From: Hygrocybe punicea
Taxonomy: Eukaryota; Basidiomycota; Agaricomycetes; Agaricales; Hygrophoraceae
Assembly (NCBI GenBank): GCA_963556145.1
Contig: OY744464.1
Coordinates: 3,844,001 to 3,908,000, forward strand
Reading direction: 5' to 3'
Length of the DNA: 64,000 bases
Notes under the pieces: model-generated
What the model saw: the letters and a program-made list of their open reading frames with translations, nothing else
Database searches by the model: none
What the model was told of the DNA's origin: nothing
Shown here: positions 49,960 to 61,345 of the stretch, in pieces
Layout: each line of letters opens with the position of its first letter
Position numbering within the stretch: position 1 is the stretch's first letter
Position numbers and translations under genes: made by a program

Positions 49960-50547
49960 TACCAGAAATGTAATTCATCCGGTTTATCTTCGTCTTTTCG
50001 CTGACTTTCATGTGATATTCGCCGTTATTTCAAATCCTTCGCTATTCCGTTCCCGTTTCGTTGCTTTCATGCGATATTTCGCTGCATTTCTATTTCACTC
50101 ATCCACCCTTTCCCCCTATCCCTTTAGAATATAAAAAGTGTCCTGTAGTAGAAAATATATGAAGAAGAACCCAGTTCTCCCCTCCCCATTAGTTTGCGTC
50201 TTAAGTTTAAAAATCCAGTCATTCCCATTCCAATCTGCGTCTTTTCTCATTGCGCACTCTCCGCTATCGCGACCCAAGTCGTAGTGTAGAACCCTCGTCT
50301 CGTCGCGTCATCGCTGCGTATCGCGCTGTCATCTAGGACACCCAGCTAAGCCTTCCGATTCTTGTTTATCACTGCGTTGCGATATCGCGTTACCTCGCGA
50401 CCCTCCGCGTTTGTTTATTTTATCGCGCATATTATCGCGCATTATCACGTTATTGTCGGGAGTGTCCCAAGTCCCGTTTGCACCTTTGCGACGTTTTCAT
50501 CTTTTATTATCTCTTTATCCGGGGTTATAGACGTGGAAACCACATCA

Positions 50548-50911
50548 GCGACATGGGAAAGCGGGTAGAAACCCCGGGGTGAAACTCGAGGAAAGGAGAG
50601 GCGCAAGGGCTCTCGATCGCAGAGGGCGAGTGCAGTCCGTACGAGTCTTGAACCGTAACGTCGGGCATGATTAGACTACAAAAAAGTAAACTTTAAATTC
50701 AGGTAAACGACAAAGCTTCCTGGTAACGCGTAACGATGGGTATCAGCGGCAAAGACAAGACGAGGACAGGCACAGAACAAAACCATATTGTTGAAACTTG
50801 AAATGTCGTGGATAGTCGTGATAAATGCATAAACCAATACGTCAACTACATACAACTCGTCGTGAACTCTGTGTGCGGAAAAAACGCTGAAAAACAGGAA
50901 ACAGAATACAG
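50548..50911. other. Intergenic: edge of the transposon nest
   Basis: Between the 3' LTR of D and the kinesin stop codon. Probably the kinesin 3' untranslated region; D inserted about 360 bp past the coding end. Confidence 0.5.
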
Positions 50912-53900
50912 TCACCGCCATGTCGGTCGCAATGACTTGTTGAAACTCATATCCGCACTCCCATTGGGATCCACCAGGACAGACAAATTCGCCATTGAAA
51001 AGATACCGCTTTGCTTCTTGGTCGATTTTGCTGTCATTGATCTCGACATGCTGCCATTCGCGCCCAAGAGCGACATCCTCTTTGCCCTCTTTGCAGGCGA
51101 CCTATCCCCAACCATCACTCTCCTCGCTCCTCCTCCTTTCCCACAATCTACGCTGGTTGGTGAAAGTTGTGGAATCATGCTCGATCTCCGCCGTCCCTTC
51201 TCACTGCGCATAGGTCCAATGTTCGACCTTCTCCTCCCTCCTCCGCTCTTACTCAATCCCCCAGCTACCCGCGACATCGATGGTCCCCTCCTCGGCGTCG
51301 CATGCACACCATGCACATGCCGCTCGCGGTTCCTGGGGACATGCAGGCTGTTGCCTCCGCCGGACGCACTACCGCTTCCGCTGCTGCTGGTAGAATCATC
51401 TGGCATTGGCATTGGCAATTGATTGACACTTCTGTCCGCCAAAGGTTGACAGTTTCCGCGCCTAACAGGACTCCCGCTCTCATCATCCTCCGCGAGACTT
51501 CCCAGAGTTGACCCCTTGAATTTCATCTTGAGGAAACTACGATCCAATCGGCTCGCCCGCGGTCTCTTCGCACCAAACGGCCGTGTCGATGTCGAAGATA
51601 TTAAGGAAGAATCACCCATGAAGGGGGGTAGAGACGTCGACATGAAGCCCACACTGACGCTGTCGTCCATCTTCTCGTCTTCCCATTCGCTTTCGGAGCC
51701 ACCAAATGATACCTGACGTGGCGGAGGTAGCGTCGATCCGCAGGCTTCTGGAGGCGTAACAGCAATCGACTTGGACTCCAGCTCCCACAATTTTCCTTTC
51801 GGCGATGCATCATCTAGACCCCCTTGTCCGGCCTCGTCCATCCACTGAACGGTCTTCGCGGTCTTCTTCTCTTTTTCTTTGTCAGACGCCCTCTTGTATG
51901 GTGCTCCCGCCAAGCTGGACCGTAATGATTTCCGTGGGGACCTGATGCTTCTCCGTCCTGGAGAGTGGTCCGAATTTGTCAATCCATGAGAGGACGGTCT
52001 TCCAGATCCGACAGATCCATACAACGATGATCGCCGCGAGCTTCCTTGTCCTCGCTGCAATACCACCGGACCAGAACTCAGTCGCCGAGTGAACGTTGTG
52101 GTGTAACCCTTGAACGTTTCCAAAGACGAAGTAGGAACGGTCGCATCGATGTTGTACCCTTCAGTCGAATGCCCAACCAATTTTACGAATGTCTCGTCAT
52201 TCTTCTCCTTCACATTCCTCAGCGATGCCGCAACTCTCTTGACTGTGCCTTCCGTCCCCTCATTGCCACCTCCTTCTATCGCCCCACTCAGAGCCATGCC
52301 AGCCTCCCCTACCATGACCGTGCACCTCCCAAGCATACCAAGAAATGTCACCACCATTTCTGACATTCCTTCAACTGCCCCCCTCATGACGTCTCTCTCC
52401 TCCTCGGCTCTGGCCCGCTCCATCTCAGCTTTCCTACACCTCGCATCCAGTTTTACATTATCCACACTAACTTCATCTAATTTCTCCGACCTTCGTTCAG
52501 AAACAGCGCGAAGTGTTGCTTCGAACATCGCCAAAGAGTTGCTTGAACGTTTCAACCGAACATTCAGACTCGACTCCGGTCTGATAGCCTGGTCATCTGG
52601 AGCTGCCAGAGCTCGCAATAGAGCGCGCTCTGCGTCTAAATCCGATGGAAGTGGACCTGAACTGGCTAACGTATACGAGTCGATCTCCTGCAAACGTGTC
52701 CGTGCGACCCTTAGCCTAGTATTCGCCACGGACAGCTTGCCTGAACATGCTGCGCCATCGAGGATCGATGTCTTGGTGTGCTCAACCTTGACTTTCATGT
52801 CGGTTTTAGCTCGCTCAACTTCTGCATTTGCTTCTGCCCTCTTCCGCCGCAGGATATCTCCTTCAGCGTTGAGCTTCCCTGCAAGTTTCGCTTTCAGCTC
52901 TGCTACTTCAACATTGAGTCTGGTTATGGCTTCAACATAGCGCCCGACATGTCTGTCAACATTCACAACATTACGTGTGACGACCTTTGTCTTGATTTTC
53001 GTCGCACGCTCCGCGTACAGCAGCGTGTTGTGCGTGTCGTCGAAGTGATTGGATGTCGGAGCGACGCAGACTATCATGACGGTTTTGCAATTACCGCCGA
53101 GCGAGAATTTGAGCAGACGGGTGAGTTTACTGTTCCGGTAGGGTACGTGACGGATGGCACCACCGCTTTCGCAGAGGGCATTGATGCAGTTGCCGAGGGC
53201 GAGTAGGGATTTATTTATATTGGCGCCTTCTACCATGCGTTGGCCCATGTTCAACGTGGCAGCGGCTCGCTCGCTACCTGCGAGATCAATAATTGACAGC
53301 GTTGCCATGGTTCTCTGTTCTGTGACCGCCGCCGTGCGAGGAGATTGTGTGACGTGTACTTGCAGGACGGCATGTGATCGCGAGCTCGTTTCATTGGCAT
53401 GCGTTGGGCTCTGCGTCCGTCGTAAATTCCCCTGCAACACTATGTCCTTAACTTCCTCCGCGGAAGTAGGTCGGAGTTCGACAAGTCCCACGACTTTGAC
53501 GGTCTTGTCTTCCCGAATGGAAAGGCCGCCGCGAGGGAGAGGCGAATTTTGGTCGGCCAGCAGGTCCCGAATTTCTTCATTGTAGATCTCAAGGAAAGTG
53601 ACCATTACATCTACGTTGTATTCGTCCCTGCGGTCCTCGATACGTTGGAAGAGGTCGGCCATGGTGAGATAGATAATACCTGGGTCAGAATCGGCGCCAC
53701 TAATGGTATGCGTTTTGCCACAGCCTGTCGCCTGGAAAGTATCGAGTTATTACTCCTGTAGCATCAAAACAAGGTAAAGAATGAGCTAACCCCATAGGCA
53801 AAAACGGTCGCGTTATAGCCATCAAGGAGACCATTTAAGAGTGGCTGTGCCGTGGATTCGTATACTTCTTGCTGCCTCGCCTCGTGATTGAAGACTCTAT

Positions 53901-54247
53901 CGAACATGAATCGTTTATCCTTATATCGTTTCGTTCCTGGAGGAAGGAAGCCGCGTTCCACAAATGCCTTTACTCTGTCCTTCTCGTCGGGATCAAATGT
54001 GAGGATTCGGTCGTCGACGATCTGCACAATATCACGCAAACAGGATGTGGTTACGGCAGGTCTCCCTGGAGTTGATAAAGCACCGTCCCCGCGTATCGTT
54101 GTGTCGAAACAAGGTTCAGGGAGACGGGCGGCTTCCCATGATGTTGGTGGACGGACTCGGACTGTAACGAATGGATTTCAGCGATTGGGAAGTGAACACA
54201 AAGAAGAGATTAAAACCTGCAACGGTGATAGAACCAGCAGCAACCAT
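50912..54247 (-). CDS. KIP3: Kinesin-8 family motor protein
   Basis: Three exons: 54247-54217, 54161-53791 and 53731-50912, with GT...AG introns of 55 and 59 bp, giving 1073 residues. Motor domain at the N-terminus: VRVRPP, P-loop GATGCGKTHT created across intron 2, switch I NETSSRSH, switch II DLAGSE, then VPYRNSKLTRLLKFSLGGNC. The KTKVVTRN-VDRHVGRYV neck followed by a coiled coil is typical of kinesin-8 (Kip3/Klp5-6/Kif18). The C-terminal half is Ser/Arg-rich and probably binds microtubules. Kinesin-8 motors walk to plus ends and control microtubule length in spindle and nuclear positioning. Divergent from the dihydroorotase gene. The subfamily call is by remembered motifs. Confidence 0.9.
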
Positions 54248-54443
54248 GTTAGATCTCAGTGGACGTTGTATATTCCTGCAGTCAAGTCGAACTAAAGTCG
54301 TTTACACAAGTTGGTTGGGCAGAGGAAAAGGAAAAAAGGCGAACGGTCGAACACGACAATCCAAACCAGTCACATGACCGCGAATGATCCAATCTAATCT
54401 AATCTCAATAAATAAATAAATAAATAAATACAACAACGACGGG
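54248..54443. promoter_or_regulatory. Shared divergent promoter, kinesin-8 / dihydroorotase
   Basis: Only 196 bp separate the two start codons. It contains an (AATA)n microsatellite (about 54407-54430) just before the dihydroorotase ATG. Confidence 0.6.
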
Positions 54444-55686
54444 ATGTCCGCGACCATTCGAGTATCCTCGCCTTCAGACTTCCACGTCCACCTCCGCCAA
54501 GGTAGCCTTGCATCTCTCGTGGTTCCACATGTCCGGCAAGGAGGTTTCAGTCTTGCATATGTTATGGTTCAACCACCATCTTCAGTTTCTTCTTTCGTCT
54601 CACAATTATCTGTAGCCCAACCTCATTCCGCCCATTACAACTACCGAACAAGCGTTGGCTTACAAGGCCGAACTCGAGGCGATTGACCCAAGCGTCGAGT
54701 ATCTGATGACGCTTTATCTCTCCCCAAATCTCACACCGGACGAGATCAAGAAGGCAAAAAATGCAGGCATCGTTGGTGAGTCGTGAATTACGGGATACAT
54801 CGGCTACTTTCTCATGCTATTCCAGGAGTGAAATCTTACCCCAGAGGCGTAACGACTAACTCGGATGGCGGGATCGAGTCGTACGAGATGTACTACCCTG
54901 TGTTTGAAACAATGCAGGAAGTAGACATGGTCCTCAACCTACACGGAGAGATCCCCTCTGATGCGACCACAAACACGCACGTTCTCAATGCCGAATCGCG
55001 TTTCCTCCCCCACCTCCGTAAATTGCACACCGCATTTCCACGGTTGCGAATCGTCCTCGAACACGCTACCACCCGCGCGGCTGTCGAAGCAGTCAAAGCA
55101 TGCGGTCCCACCGTCGCGTGCACCATCACTGCTCATCACCTTGCGCTGACAGTAGACGACTGGGCCGGTCAGAGCTGGAATTATGCAAAGCCGGTGCCGA
55201 AGTATCCAGACGATAGGGAAGCCTTGAGAGAGGTCGTCAAGGAAGGTAACCAACATGGACTCGGGTTAACCGCATTTCCTTGGGTTGCGTCTAACAAGAT
55301 GGGTTATAGGTCACCCACGCTTTTTCCTGGGGTCGGATTCGGCTCCACACCCACCAGCCACGAAATCAACAAGCTCCCCATCCAAGGGGTGTGCAGCAGG
55401 TATATATACTTCCCCGATTCTACTACCACTTATGGCACATCTCCTGGAGTCTTTTGGCGCCGTCGATAAGTTGCCGAACTTCGTGAGTACCTTCGGTAGG
55501 AACTTCTACCGCCTGGATGTACAGATCAATTCAAGAGGTGTGGGGACAGAGTCTGCAGAGCTGAGAAGAGTTGAGAACGGACTCAAGGTGCAGGAGAAGT
55601 ATGGGATGGGTGGTGAATCTGTGGTCCCGTTTTGGGCAGGAAGAACGATTGGTTGGGAGTTGGTGGGTTGGGATAGAGAAGGTTGA
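54444..55686 (+). CDS. URA4: Dihydroorotase
   Basis: Four exons: 54444-54566, 54616-54775, 54826-55245 and 55310-55686. All GT...AG introns of 49-64 bp keep phase and give 359 residues, close to the yeast enzyme. Metal-binding HVH is in FHVHLRQG, the carboxylated Lys in GVKSYPRGVTTNS, and metal/substrate His residues in LNLHGE and LEHATT. The catalytic Asp is in GSDSAPH. It interconverts N-carbamoyl-aspartate and dihydroorotate, the third step of pyrimidine synthesis, in the cytosol. No lesions seen. Confidence 0.96.
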
Positions 55687-55965
55687 CGGGAATGCCTTTG
55701 ACCTGATAAGTCAGGGAACCTGAGCTGGTTCCTAGCAACACAGCGTGGGCACACACCAAATGTACCTACATATTGATTGTTCCCTTGAAAACAAACAAGT
55801 TAGCTGTGTTGCGCACGTGACATTGCCACTGACATGCGTTCTTCATTCGACCATAAACAAACCTGGATTCTGGGCAACACCCTTGTTTCAAGCGTTGTTG
55901 GCTAATATTTCACGTCCCATAGTAACTCACCCCACCGCCAGGCTTCTCTCGCTATTCCTCATATC
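55687..55965. other. Intergenic, URA4 to CUE-like gene
   Basis: Tandem genes; this holds the 3' end of URA4 and the promoter of the next gene. No distinct element seen. Confidence 0.4.
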
Positions 55966-58897
55966 ATGCACAGTTCCATTTCTAATACAGGTACAGTGTC
56001 CCGTCTCCCTGTTTTGCATTTCACTGTACGCTCATTTTTGCGCGCACAAGATACCGACCATTTCCTATCCTATTATGGGTCCCCAGATGCGGGTCAAACT
56101 TATGTGCCTTTAGAGAAGGTGCCACCGCTTGCTTCGCATGGAAGGCACCTGTCCACGGACTCGGTGTCCTCTTCCGACTACTCTCTGGAGTCAATAACCG
56201 ATGCAGGCCTGATTAATTTCGAGAGGCCGAAGAAAGAGTCACCGGAGCGATCTCGGCGTTCAGGTACTCGTTCGGAAGAAGGCAGAGACAGACGCCGGCT
56301 TGCTTTTGGGCAGAAGGATCCTTCTCAGGATTCTCCGCGAACCAAACTTTCCGGGCACGACTGTCACAGTGACATCGGCCACTCAAACAACTTGCTGACA
56401 AGACGAGGCCTCGACGAGCACATTGGATATCTTGCCTTGGTCCCTCCTCCTGCCTCCAAGCTACATTCTTACCTCACGCCTCCCTCTACTGCTCCAATAT
56501 CAAGCGGGGGAATGACGCAGTCCGTACAAGCCACACATTCTATGCTCGGCGGACATTACCGATCCCAGTCAGATATCAACTCTAACCAAGGAGGACCTCA
56601 TCCGTCAACTCAAGACATGGTGGCGGCACGCAGAAAGAGCCAGCCGAAGCCTGATATTAACAACGACACTCCCATATTTCATCAACCACACACACTTCCA
56701 CAGTCCCCGAGAGGAGACGTTTTTGATGCCTCTGATTCCAAGTCACTCTCTTCCCACGTACCTCTCACCGGACACGATAGGGCACTTGCAACCCCGAAGG
56801 GTATATCTGCCGAAATTAGACACGAAGAGGATGTCCATGCCCCGGTAGCTCCGCTGGAAATTTCATCTGAGATCATCCAGCCGTTAGCCATTGGAAAGAA
56901 AAGTGCTCAGGCAAGAACTATTCCGGTTATTTGCGCAGAACAGACACCATCTCCGCCATTTTCCCCTGTAGCCACATCAAATTATCTCAACTACCAACCA
57001 GGTTCGTTGAACAACGTTCAGAGGTGTATCCAGTCAGCTAATATACGTAATCTGTCTTGAAAGGTGTCCACGCGACTGCTGGTCCACTTCCGCCCCCACC
57101 CAAGGCCATTTACGCAGTCAACCCTAATTCTCCTGCGCCCCCTCGGCCACCACGACTGCATTCACCAACTCGTCGTCGAGGTGATTTGGAAGCCGTCAAG
57201 CAAGCTTTGCAACTTCCCCGGTCAGTTGATGCCGCGTTATCTTCAAAATCGTCTGCGTCGTCGTTCGAGAACAATATTCCAAAGTCGTCTAGAAAAGAAA
57301 CCGTAGACCAGAATGAAATTGATTTCAAGTACGTCTCACTGGCAATGTCGGGTGAGCTGAGTTAATTTTTATGGATCAATACACACAGCTCTAAGCACCG
57401 ACCCTCAACGTCATTTCACCGGCGGGAAGGAGCCTTCCCTCTTTCCGTGCTACTTTCGGCAGAGTCCCGGACAACCATTCCCAAATCACGTCAAACTGCA
57501 CCTTCGGAGAAGCCGGATGTAGACAGTGATGTCAACACTGTCATGGCTCCAAACTCTACATCGTTACCTGTCCCGAAGAACATACCGGTAAGATCAGGAG
57601 TTGAGCCTCACCAGGGTGATAGTTGTAGTCCTCTCCCTTCTCGGGAACCAACACCATCATCTGACGGCACAGGAACATCGACAGACATCTCGTGCTCCTT
57701 ACCGACTCAACGTCGTGATGGAATTACCCCCAGTCCGCCTCCGAAGAGTCCCAAGGGCCTTAGGGCTGCTCTGGTCAATTTCAGGCGGTTCTCAGCTTTA
57801 CCGCGGACACCCTCGAGTCGAGGATCGAGTACTGGTCCAAAGACGCCCTCTCCTTCGCCGACACCTTCTCCTTCCGCGATACCTCCCCGCCCACTACCTC
57901 GGATGCAGAAATTCAAATCAAATTGGCCTCCTGCGATGCATTACAATGATGTACATGCCAAGAGGGCCACACAGGACCGCTGCGTAATATACGCGCGAAA
58001 AATCAACGAGCTATATATCTGTGATTGTGGCTTGGCCGATTGGCTGAAGGAGATGAAATATAAAGGCCAGTCAGGTTGTCCACCATGTTTGGGGAATCTT
58101 TGTTGACTGTTCCTTTGAATTTGGTAGGTTTAAACCCTCAACGAACAACGACCCGGACCAATGCTGCGCTTATGCTCTCCACTTCTGCACCCACTTCACA
58201 ACCCAGACAAATTTCCGGTTCATCCATCACCTCAGAAGTCACATTCCCGAGACGCGCCGATGCTTCTGCGGCTACTGACCTCTCATTCAAACCAAATGGA
58301 GACATCACAGTACCCACAGTACCCCCACCTCTGCCATATCCATCGCTAGCGCAGACCCAGTTGGCACTACCTTCTAGGTCAAATTCCATTCTTAGCGCTT
58401 CATCATCCATACGGATGCTGACTACACCCGGTAAAACTGGTGGCTTTTTTGCCTCGCTCGGCAGAAAGACCAGCGTTAGGAAGGATAAGGCCAATTCGTC
58501 GTCGCCAAGTACCAAACACCTTTCCAACAATCCACCATCAAATTCCGCGCCACGCCTCGTCAACATACCAAGTTCCCCCTCCGTCCCAGGTGGACCTCGC
58601 GCACCTCCAAACCGCGCGCAACGCTCCAAGACTGTTATGATATCTTCCTTCTCATCGAAAACGGATCGCAAACATTCACTCAATCGACGGCCGTCCATGT
58701 TCGACATCTCTTCCGAACGAGTCTTGAACACTCAAGTAGATCCGGAGTTTGCTTATCAGGTTGACAAACTTGCCGATCTGCTTCCCCATGCAGACCGAGA
58801 CGTTTTGGCAAGTTATCTCCGTCGTGCTGGACAGGATATTCTCGCAATCGGACAATATCTAGAGGACGAGAAAAATGGGACGATTCGACGAGACTGA
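55966..58897 (+). CDS. Large disordered protein with C-terminal CUE/UBA-like domain
   Basis: Exons 55966-57001, 57064-57328, 57389-58074 and 58128-58897 have GT...AG introns of 53-62 bp in phase, giving 918 residues if the first in-frame ATG is used; the true start may be later. Most of the chain is Ser/Pro-rich. A conserved-looking block (CVIYARKINELYICDCGLADWL) ends exon 3. The last ~50 residues (FAYQVDKLADLLPHADRDVLASYLRRAG) form a three-helix CUE/UBA-like ubiquitin-binding fold by pattern. Such proteins are common in Agaricomycetes, but I cannot name this one. Possible ubiquitin-linked adaptor; that is inference. Confidence 0.75.
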
Positions 58898-59148
58898 TGG
58901 ACTGTCATGACTCTATTTATTGAGCTACATTCACTTTGCTCTCAACAGAGGCTTCGGCTAACGAAAGACATTGTGTAATTATCGAATGCATTTCTAATCT
59001 AATACGATACAATGTAGTGTACAAATTGTTCACGGTCAACAAAGCCAAAAAGAGACAATGATTCGTCTGTCAACACGGGAGGACCTTGGCATAACCAACG
59101 AGACCTGACATTGGAACTTCTGATGGTTTAATCCGTCAAAACAAGAAA
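58898..59148. other. Convergent 3' ends, CUE-like gene and HEI10-like gene
   Basis: 250 bp between the two stop codons, AT-rich, presumably 3' untranslated regions. Confidence 0.5.
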
Positions 59149-60953
59149 CTATCTTGCCCGGCCAGCGGGTCTGAAACCTCCCATTCGCTTATTGGCTGGC
59201 GGAGCAAAGACTGCTACCCATAAGCAGACAAGGTTCGACAAAATTGAACTTACTGCGTTGATTGGTCCTACTTGTTGAAACCGCCGAAGCAGACCAACCG
59301 CCATCATTTATTCGTCGGACAGGAGGGCGATTTTGATTTAAGAGTAAGTTTTCGACTTCGTTTGCGCTTTCTGATGGCTCTGACGCCGTGCCAGATCGAT
59401 AGGACCGATCAACTTGGGCAAAAGGTTGACGGTTAGATACATTTCTTGCCAAAACCTGTCCAGGTTGGCCGTGGGCTTGGTGTTGTTGGGACCACACAGA
59501 GCCTTGTTGTGGTACAAATGAACCTGCGATAGTACGATTGATAATCGGTGTTCTTTGGATCTAAGCCCCGTAAAGTCAACAAGCGACGCCCTTCGAAAGG
59601 AGTGCCGTCCACCTTGTTGGCTTCCATCCCTCCTACAACTGCTTCAAGATCAACAGTGTTCCCTAAACTATTTCCAAACACTCTCGCAGCTGGTTGATCA
59701 GGATTCGAATTATTGGGCCCTCCGAAGCCAAGCGAGCCATTTTGTGCTGGAATAGGGGCAAGTAAGGCTTTACGCTTGATTTTGTCATGCTGGATCTTAT
59801 GAGGAGTCAATCAGTCACACCCTCATAATTTCCAGATTTAACCGACCTTCAGTTTCTGATACTCCTTGTCTCGCTCTCTCGAGGCATCTTGCAATTCCCG
59901 AATCTTCCTGCGTTCTAGCTCTAGATCACGCTCGAGCTCTGATACAGATGGTTTGAACAGTGTCAAGGGCGATTCTGAACCAAATCCACACACCGGAAAC
60001 CTTACTACCTAAAATACTAATCTCTCCGTTCGCTGGTGACTGGAGTTGTTAAAACGTCTGAAGAGGCTGTCCGTCATGTTACCTTCTCTGATAACATTTT
60101 CCAATTGTTTTTGTAGCTGAGCATTCTTATCGTTAACGTTGCGAACGACAGCTTGCTGGAACGAACTAGAATGATTTAAGAAACATAATTGGGAACCAAT
60201 GGTATAACGCTGACTGTTCTTGATGAACCTGATACTGCCAGAACGAGATGGCGCTGAAATGTCAGTATCAGCGACTTAGAATGTTCGAACCGCACGTGGA
60301 CGGGCGTACCGGCTACAAATTTCAAGAATGATTGAGGGGCTCAAACCGGATAGGACGGACTGGCGATCAAAATTACAACACAATTATTTAACACGGGGGG
60401 AGCAGACTTACTGTTTTGTAGTCATTCGATGGATGCAAGGAGCAGACCTGACTCGCTCGTAGCAGCTACAAAGCGGAGGAGGCGTTGCCACTCACCACAA
60501 CGTCATCTCTATAAGGGAATTACTAAAGAAGAGTAACGTATACAGCGAACAAGGATCCAGTAACTCACGGCTCCGTCAGACTTGTTTCACAGGCTGTAAC
60601 ATTCTAAGCTCCAGTCATGTTCAACAAAAGTAGCCACTCACCAGGACAAAGACGGGCGGCGTTGAATAATTCATTGGCACAATCAACTGATACATGGGAA
60701 GGCGTCAGTCAAAAGGATCTAGGTTCAGGATAAACGACGCACCACAGAAGATGTGAGAGCCTGCACAGAAGGGTTGAGGACTGGCGCAAAGTTTTGGAAA
60801 ACGCCAAACCGTCAAGACTCACATGTAGTCTGGTAATAATAGATCAGGACATTCCCTGTTGATTAGAAAAACTTGGAATTAACGCACAACAACCGCCTTG
60901 TCCGTTAGTGTCCTCCGACATGTGAGTCGATTGCATTTCAAGTCGGTGTCCAT
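59149..60953 (-). CDS. HEI10: HEI10/CCNB1IP1-type meiotic RING protein
   Basis: ATG at 60953, TAG at 59151-59149, split into at least a dozen very short exons. Spliced N-terminus: MDTDLKCNRLTCRR, then TTCSHIFC, VDCANELFNAARLCP and ACETSL, together a C3HC4-type RING. Then CSLHPSNDYKT, SVLSGLSPSIILEICSR and AISFWQYQVHQE, a coiled coil (RNVNDKNAQLQKQLE; ELERDLELERRKIRELQ), HDKIKRKALLAPIP, and a C-terminus ending KRMGGFRPAGRAR. This is the signature of the HEI10/CCNB1IP1 E3 ligase that marks meiotic crossover sites on the synaptonemal complex. The exon count is striking: some exons carry fewer than ten codons. A few exon borders are approximate. Confidence 0.85.
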
Positions 60954-61345
60954 CTTAAATATGGATGAAATTAACTCCTAGCACCCGATAACCAGTCCTT
61001 GAAAAATACCACGCTAAAGGTGATCCGGGTGTAACCAAAACCGGCCACACTGCATGAGGGCAACAACAAGACCACAAATTGTGGTCAACTACGACAACGC
61101 GAATCTCACTGTTGATAATCACGTGACTTAGCAGCAATGTATATTTCACAGAATTTCGATAGCAAGTAATCAGAACAACGTGGACACGTCCGTGTCATTA
61201 AATAGTCGTGAATGGAGGAAGGGGTCGGAAACGGTCAAATATGTTTCCCGATAGCCAACTTGGAAGTGTAATCTAAAAGTCTAAAATGATACAGTTAGTA
61301 TGCAATATATATATACATGCGCACTGTTCGGCGAGAACACGATAG
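60954..61345. other. Intergenic, HEI10-like gene to GAR-domain gene
   Basis: 391 bp holding the HEI10-like promoter and the 3' end of the next gene. No other feature seen. Confidence 0.45.

Larger units (their letters stand above)
16281..50547 (+). mobile_element. Element D: Ty3-type LTR retrotransposon hosting five insertions
   Basis: LTRs start TGATACGCAGTC and end CATCA (16281-19465 and 46786-50547). Each is interrupted by another element; about 830 bp of native LTR remains. Flanks GTGA and GCGA fit a 4-bp duplication with one CpG transition. Internal order: primer site, gag-protease, RT-RNase H-integrase, a spliced gene on the opposite strand, hairpin plus purine tract, 3' LTR. Subtracting insertions B, F1, E, F2 and G leaves about 9.7 kb. 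The two LTRs differ at roughly ten or more places, mostly transitions at CpG, so D is the oldest layer of the nest. Confidence 0.9.
46786..50547 (+). repeat. 3' LTR of element D, split by pogo-like element G
   Basis: Native parts 46786-47032 and 49960-50547. It matches the 5' LTR with about ten or more transitions, mostly at CpG. Confidence 0.9.
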
